DNA from: Nematostella vectensis
Taxonomy: Eukaryota > Cnidaria > Anthozoa > Actiniaria > Edwardsiidae
Assembly: GCF_932526225.1 (NCBI RefSeq)
Contig: NC_064043.1
Location: 10,335,821 to 10,399,820, forward strand
Length of the DNA stretch: 64,000 nt
Direction: 5' to 3'
Below, piece after piece: positions 58,435 through 64,000 of the stretch (positions are counted from its first letter, which is position 1; every line of letters begins with the position of its first letter). The notes below the pieces were generated by a model, which was not told the origin of the DNA, made no database searches, and was given only the letters and a program-made list of their open reading frames with translations. A program made the translations under genes and the position numbers.

Positions 58435-59686
58435 TTAATGTACGGAGAACTTCATTCTCTTCTTCTTCTGCCTCTGGTTACAAAACCAAACGCGTACAAC
58501 GTTTTTAGAAAGGTCCAGTTTCTCCGCGATAGACGCAATTTTGTCGCTAGAAGGTCGCGGATTCATTGCGAAGTACGCTTCCAGTGAGCGCTTTTCCGCC
58601 GCGCCGATAGACGTGCGTTTACGTTTCTTGTCGGAGTTCGGGAGAAATGCGCTGTTGCACTGCTTGGTTTTATACGCTTTTTCTGCCTCCTCGAGCCACG
58701 CTGTGAGCACAGGCTTTAGTGCCATCATGTTATTGTGACTAAGAGTAAGCGACTCAAACCTGCAGATAGTGGATTGACTGAGGGAACCAACACCAGGGAT
58801 TTTCAAATGTGCAAGCGCGGACCCGACATCGGCCTGTGTTACTCCAAGTTTAATTCTTCTTTGCTTGAAGCGTTCCGCGAACCATTCCAGCTCTCGTGGG
58901 TTCATATCATCGGCAGGCTGACCGATTGCCGAGTGTAACGCGTGCAGCGAATGTCCCGACGCGATATTAATAGGAGAAGGAGTTTCGAATGGTTTATCAA
59001 ATTGAGATTCACTGACTGTTGGTTGTAAGGACGCAGATATCTGGTCCAAAATATCGTGCGCATCGTAGCCTCCAGAGTCAGCTGAATGCGACGAGTGCAA
59101 ACCAGGAATGGAGAAGCCACTCTGCTTTGATGGTTTCGTCAGGTATTTGGGAGAAGCTTCGAGTTGCGGAGCAAGTAGATGCGAGTCATCGAACGAGTCG
59201 AATACGCTTGTCGGTATCTAGCGAGAAAGAGGAAATAACGATTTAGTTATATGAATACTAGTGACGAGCGGAAATGAAGTCGAACGGTTTGTATTGATTT
59301 TACTTATCACTTACCAGGTTGTTCGATCTTGACGGAAACGACAGCTATATCGGAAAAAAAGAGAAAAGGAAGAAAATTACAAATAATCGATCAGTGATTA
59401 TTGCAGAGGAATTCGTGCACAAAGTTGATATATTGGCATCTGAATGCCCGAGGGGAGTTGAGCAACTAGGCGAAAACGGCGCGGCGACTAAAAAACGGCA
59501 CTGTAAATTCAAGTAAAAATACAAGAAAATAAATACCGATCCATTTGAGCCGCGTATTGATGGAATCCAACTTGGTTCTCGGAATTGTCCTCCGCCGTAG
59601 GAATTTGAAAGAGATGGCCCATTGGAAATGGATATTCTCGAGAGAGGAGGACTGAGAGTTTTGTTAAGCAATCCGTCCCGGTTCAT
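58435..59686 (-). CDS. POU4: POU class 4 (Brn-3) homeodomain transcription factor
   Basis: Three exons: 59537-59686, 59315-59344 (30 nt) and 58435-59217; 963 nt, 320 aa. The N-terminal half is Ser/Pro/Gly-rich. The POU-specific domain starts at NPRELEWFAERFKQRRIKLG and includes GVTQADVGSALAHLKIPGVG and SQSTICRFESLTLSHNNM. The linker leads to KKRKRTSIGAAEKRSLEAYF, and the homeodomain ends with the recognition helix NVVRVWFCNQRQKKKRMKFS. Class 4 is set by IPGVGSLSQSTICRFE, RRIKLGVTQADVGSALA and the RMKFS end. The factor is nuclear; POU4 proteins bind AT-rich octamer-like sites and drive terminal differentiation of sensory and other neurons (and, in cnidarians, stinging cells). The start is the first in-frame ATG in exon 1, with a short 5' leader. 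Target genes cannot be inferred from this window. Confidence 0.96.
59315..59344 (-). other. POU4: POU4 30-nt micro-exon
   Basis: Flanked by GATATAG (acceptor) and GTAAGT (donor). It encodes LSFPSRSNNL in phase 0, so skipping it would leave the frame intact. Listed separately because automated annotation often misses exons this small. Confidence 0.75.
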
Positions 59687-59834
59687 TCTCGTGGAGCACT
59701 CAGCACCAACTGATATCTACTATCATGACGTGAAGTCCCTCTTAAATGCAGTCAGAGTGGCCGTAGAGAAAGGGACAACATTAGCATTGTGTTAACAAGG
59801 GTATGCGCTCTGGCGCACCTGTCTACTACCAGCC

Positions 59835-59874
59835 GCGCATGCGCACTTTAAAAATTCACTCTGCGCATGTGCAG
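59835..59874. promoter_or_regulatory. Paired GCGCATGCGC-like palindromes upstream of POU4
   Basis: GCGCATGCGCA at 59835-59845 is a perfect NRF-1-type palindrome. TGCGCATGTGCA at about 59862-59873 is a one-mismatch relative 27 bp away. They lie 150-190 bp upstream of the POU4 start codon, in promoter position. The binding protein is inferred from the animal consensus. Confidence 0.45.
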
Positions 59875-62800
59875 TGCGGCAGCTGAACCTGCTCGAGCTG
59901 GCTTGAAAGCGAGGCTCAGCTTGGCACGAGCTTCAGTGGGTTTTAGTACCAAATAGCTCATACGCGAAACATCTGCAGAACGGCGATAACAACCCAACCT
60001 ATCGCGCACTAACACCCTTGAGAGCTCAAAGCGTTTCTGTAGTTAACGCCGTTAGTAATCACGCCCGAATTTAATCACTACAGTTACACGAGGAAGCCTC
60101 CTTAATGAGGAAACTATGGGGGGAATCCATGATCGTTAAACAGTTACGGTGATTCTGTCGATGTTATCACTTCCTTAGGAAGCCTTAGCGGAGCGATGTA
60201 AGCGGGTTCGTCAAGTACGTCTGTCTCCTAGTCAACTGATGGAAGCGATCAATAAAAAGATTAAAATTCATTAGCGCCCTTTGCTGTGGATATCACTAGG
60301 CCAACATAAACCTATAATAAGAGTTCGCACACGGGTGGATCGCGAGTCATTCACGCCAAATGCAAGCGTGTGATGGTTTAACGCGCGCCTCACGGGCCCA
60401 TTCAATGCATTTCGACACGGCTAATGAATGAACCCTAGAAAGAAACCATTCAATTCGTAAAAAATTAGCCAGATGAAGGAACTAACACAACACCTAATGA
60501 ACCCGCCAAGTCTACAGATAATTACGCCAGTCTTAACGCCCCATTGGCTATCTGCTAATACATTGAATAAACTTTTCACATCTAATGACTGTAGAGATAG
60601 ACGCTAAACGATACGCGAAAATTCTGATCCAGCATGATTGTTAAAGCCGTGGCCTCTGTTTTAGTATCGGTGATTTACGGAGCGTTGTTTTCGCGTGTGG
60701 CGTAGGTCGGTGTCTTTGAGTCCATGTTGCGATGAAGCCGTGACAAGCCAGTGTGGTTCGGTGGCGCGTGTACCCCGTGGCGATCTCACTCGAGCCCCTT
60801 TGCGAGCGAACGTAAAACACCCTAATTGACAAACAGAGAAGTCTAGGCACACATCTTAACTCTCTCATAGAAAACACGAGTGGTAGCCGAAATAAAAGTA
60901 AACAAGCTATACTAGCGCAATGTTTATCATGAAGTACAACCATGTTCTTAAAATTTTATTTTTCACTGAGACTTGGCGACGACTGTTCGGATCGTTTTGT
61001 AATGCAAATCCAGACTTTTTCTAATGGGAACTTTATTGTAATGTCACAGTAATTTCGAATATTATTTCTTTTCGTTAAAATGTGGACTTCACATCGTGAC
61101 TGGTTCGTCCTTTGATGTTTTCGTATGAGTTCTAGATAGCCACGTCGCGCTATCACATGAGGTACCCCTCGGCCAAAAACGTCAACTTATCGCTTAAAAT
61201 TCCCCTTTTTATGAAATCTAGATGTAAGTGATTAGCAAAGAAAAACACCCATTTTTAGTCACGAATATCTCCAGGAATATAACCCAAATAAAGTATGCAG
61301 ATGTGATTCGTGCCCTCATTGGTAGCTTTTCAGCCAAATTAAATTGACAATAAAAGTTTCTCTCATACCAATATCGCCACGAGCTTCTCTTCGAGAGCTG
61401 ATATAATTTGAACAGCAATAAAAAGTTTTCTGTTAACCAGCTGGCTAACCAGCTGCTTTGAGATTTGAGAACTCGTTTAAATATTTCCCCGATCAGTACA
61501 AATTCCATTCAATCGCTTTCCTTAAGCCCGCAGAGAAATCCTCACGACGTCTGTTTAGGTTTTTAATAGACACGCAAATTTGACACTGAAACAAAAAGAT
61601 GCTAATTCACATTCTTTTTTGATATTTATTATGTGTGTACGGTCTCAAACCTTCAATCTAAACATTGGTAAAGCGAGATAAACTAACCTATGTCAGTTGT
61701 GAGGAATTTTGTCGATAATTCTGTGTCCTTGCGGTGGCGCCAAGAAGATTGTGCGGTCGTCTGCTTCGATGCTTTTCCATTCCCGACAAATATTCCCCCT
61801 TTACCGTTGCGCAGCGCTTTCCCCCTTCCTCAATACAACCATAAGAAAAAATCAAACCTCGGTTAAATCTTAATGGTTCTTTCTTTAATATGTAAAATAA
61901 TCGATCAACTATTCCATTAAAAATACACATGGATGGCATTGTAAACACATGTTGGTACATATCTGAACAGACTTCTTCCTGTATTCATGTATGCATACCA
62001 GTACTATCACAGTCAACAAAACTACAGCTCGCTTTTGCGACACAGACAAAAGACACTTTCGTTTGCGCTACACGGAAGCGCTGTGTTATATGGGAGTAAA
62101 TTCGCGATAGCCTGATAAAAAACGGACAATTACGTTGTAAACGGGGGATTTCAGTGTGCCCGTTCGAGTGAGGATGGTATAGGTAAGAAATGTTCGGATC
62201 CTTTGTGAAAACATATCTTCTTTAAAGATACGAAGTAAAGTAAGACGCTTCTCCTCTAGGGTTAAAAATCTGAAGATAAAAGCTAAGCCCGATATTGACT
62301 TGCAATTCAAATTAAAAAATATATATCGCGAGATTCGACAGTTTCGATTGTTACAAATTCAAATTCCGTATCTTAGTCTTGTTGTTATCATTTTTCATAG
62401 GATCTTTTTACCCAAACATATACGTAGCACTCCTATTTAAACATCATCGTAAAAGCGATGGAGCCAGTTTCCTAACAAGCAAGCTTAATTTCACACGTAA
62501 ATGCCGCAAGGCTTGGCGTACGAGACAATAATTCAAATAAAAACATACTTAATTCCGACCGGAAGAATCTTATATGATCCAATTTCGCTATTTATACATA
62601 ATCTCTATGGAGTAAATGTAGTATTTCAAATATTATCAAAGGGCACTGTCTAGCATTCCACGCGTAAAAGAAATTCTTGCTTATATGAAATGCTTGAGTG
62701 ATGTCCATGTTTTAGGAGGCAGGTAGTCTGTTTAGCTATGTTGTATGTGGCAGGTGCTTAATTGTTTAGACTTTTCGCTTGTCTCGTTCACTAGGGAAGT

Positions 62801-64000
62801 ACACGAAACGACTGGGAGATTTTCTCGCTGAGAGCAATAATTAGAAGCAATTTGTCGACAGGATAATAAGCTACGTTTCCTAATCTTGAATGAAAAATAA
62901 AACGCATCAGCTTTTAGTGTCTCAAATAAGGACCTCACATTTATATATGACACGCTTCGCTTTTTCTCTAATTATCATTTCACGGAAATTCCCGAGTCTT
63001 GTTAAAGCAGTTTGGGATAGCAATTTTATTTTCGCTTAGTCACTGGAAACAGGTATTTGCCTCTCTCCTGAAAAACTATTGGAAAAAGAAAGTCTGTTTA
63101 CTGTAATAAGATTTTCTTGATTTCTCATCAAAACATAAGTAATTTACAAAGCTATAATCAAACATTTTAATTACAATATGAAAAAAATGAATAAATGTAT
63201 GTTTATCCAAAAAATACTAAAACGCCGTGTTAAAATGCAGATTTTTTCAGCGGTAAACCGTTTATGCGAAGTTCGAATTTATGTCTCGAATAATGAAATT
63301 GGATTTGGGGCAAAGGCGATAGTTTTTTTCTAAAAGAATAAATGACATCTTCACGTATTTATTTTATTACGATGCAGAGGTCCTGTTGTGAAAAATAAAA
63401 GACATAATGAATCACTGAGAAACATCGAAGGGGGATTTCCCCGTAATCTGCACGCCGAGGGCCTTTTGAGAGAGAAAAATAAATTTGTCACCGTTTTAGA
63501 AGCTCACGCAGTCATGCGTTCATAAAAAAACAAATGGCTTTCCCAAATATTAAAAATAATAATTTCATTGCCCATTTTTAGCCAAAATTAACATTTAACT
63601 TAAAATAGGGAAAGAAATGTCAAATTTCTACCACCCGTTTTCTGGAAATTTGTATTTGTCTCTGATAAGCCGAAAAAGAACGTGACCTTCTTTATCTAAA
63701 ATCCTAAAGCACTTTGTAGGTGAAGAGTAAACTTTTTTGACGGCGATACCAAAATAGCTTTCTTGAAATAGCATGTTGTCTTGGCATAATTTGCGTAGGT
63801 TGGGATGAGGCAGCCACTGCGTTCAGTGGTTTTGACAAATACCGCCAAATTACGATACAAAATTATTGCGAAATTCCTTGCTTCCAGCGGCGCATTAGGG
63901 TTGAGCTTTCTACAGGGGAAATGTAAATGTAGGGGAATCTCTGAGAAAATATAGAAATAAATATATAGAATAAAAACATAGATTTATCAATTCCTCCCTA
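59875..64000. other. Upstream of POU4, no gene recognised
   Basis: Four kilobases without a recognisable gene, repeat array or structured RNA. Open frames are all short and unconvincing (60641-60943 minus, 61218-61508 minus). Candidate cis-regulatory DNA for POU4 by position only. Confidence 0.4.

Noticed and set aside
1-64000. tRNA, rRNA or snRNA genes
   Set aside because: Scanning by eye found no cloverleaf with B-box, rRNA core or U-RNA signature. A covariance-model scan would be needed to exclude small RNAs.

Overview
The window is eukaryotic genomic DNA, AT-rich, with short GT-AG introns and many simple repeats. It carries five multi-exon protein genes of clear animal families. The gene set (POU4, PPEF/rdgC, OBI1, ALG8, CLN3-like), the compact introns, and the abundance of poly(G/C) tracts, minisatellites and small inverted-repeat elements suggest an anthozoan cnidarian, probably a sea anemone such as Nematostella. 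The species is an inference that I cannot prove from the sequence. All gene models below were assembled by hand from splice sites, reading phase and remembered family sequences.

Layout. 1-1471: no complete gene; a possible terminal exon of a plus-strand gene (605-667), back-to-back poly(A) signals and a short duplication. 1472-7210 (minus): OBI1/RNF219-type RING E3 ligase, 7 exons, 582 aa. 7300-16111 (plus): ALG8, an ER glucosyltransferase of N-glycan assembly, 13 exons, 567 aa. It is head to head with OBI1, with only 89 bp between the two start codons. 18836-31132 (minus): PPEF/rdgC phosphatase with an N-terminal myristoylation signal, an IQ motif, a split PPP catalytic domain and EF-hands; 16 exons, 669 aa. 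Its 4.27-kb intron carries a small DNA transposon with perfect 81-bp terminal inverted repeats and a 9-bp target duplication.

32288-33973 is a repeat-rich block. Its centre is a tandem pair of 355-bp units, each holding a complete type-I hammerhead ribozyme. This is the architecture of a retrozyme, a non-autonomous element spread through self-cleaved circular RNA, and it is the most interesting object in the window. It is followed by a nested inverted repeat with a weaker hammerhead-like core on the minus strand.

34389-37096 (plus): CLN3/battenin-like multi-membrane protein, 2 exons, 423 aa, with a GC-AG intron. 40078-43330: relics of a carboxylesterase-family gene. 43345-44872: a 1.5-kb 32-bp minisatellite. 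44873-58434: a gene-poor stretch with a duplicated segment and two weak orphan reading frames. 58435-59686 (minus): POU4/Brn-3 transcription factor, 3 exons, 320 aa. 59687-64000: upstream DNA without recognisable genes.

The genes do not form one pathway. OBI1 and ALG8 are housekeeping genes that probably share a bidirectional promoter. PPEF and POU4 are genes of sensory or neural type in other animals.
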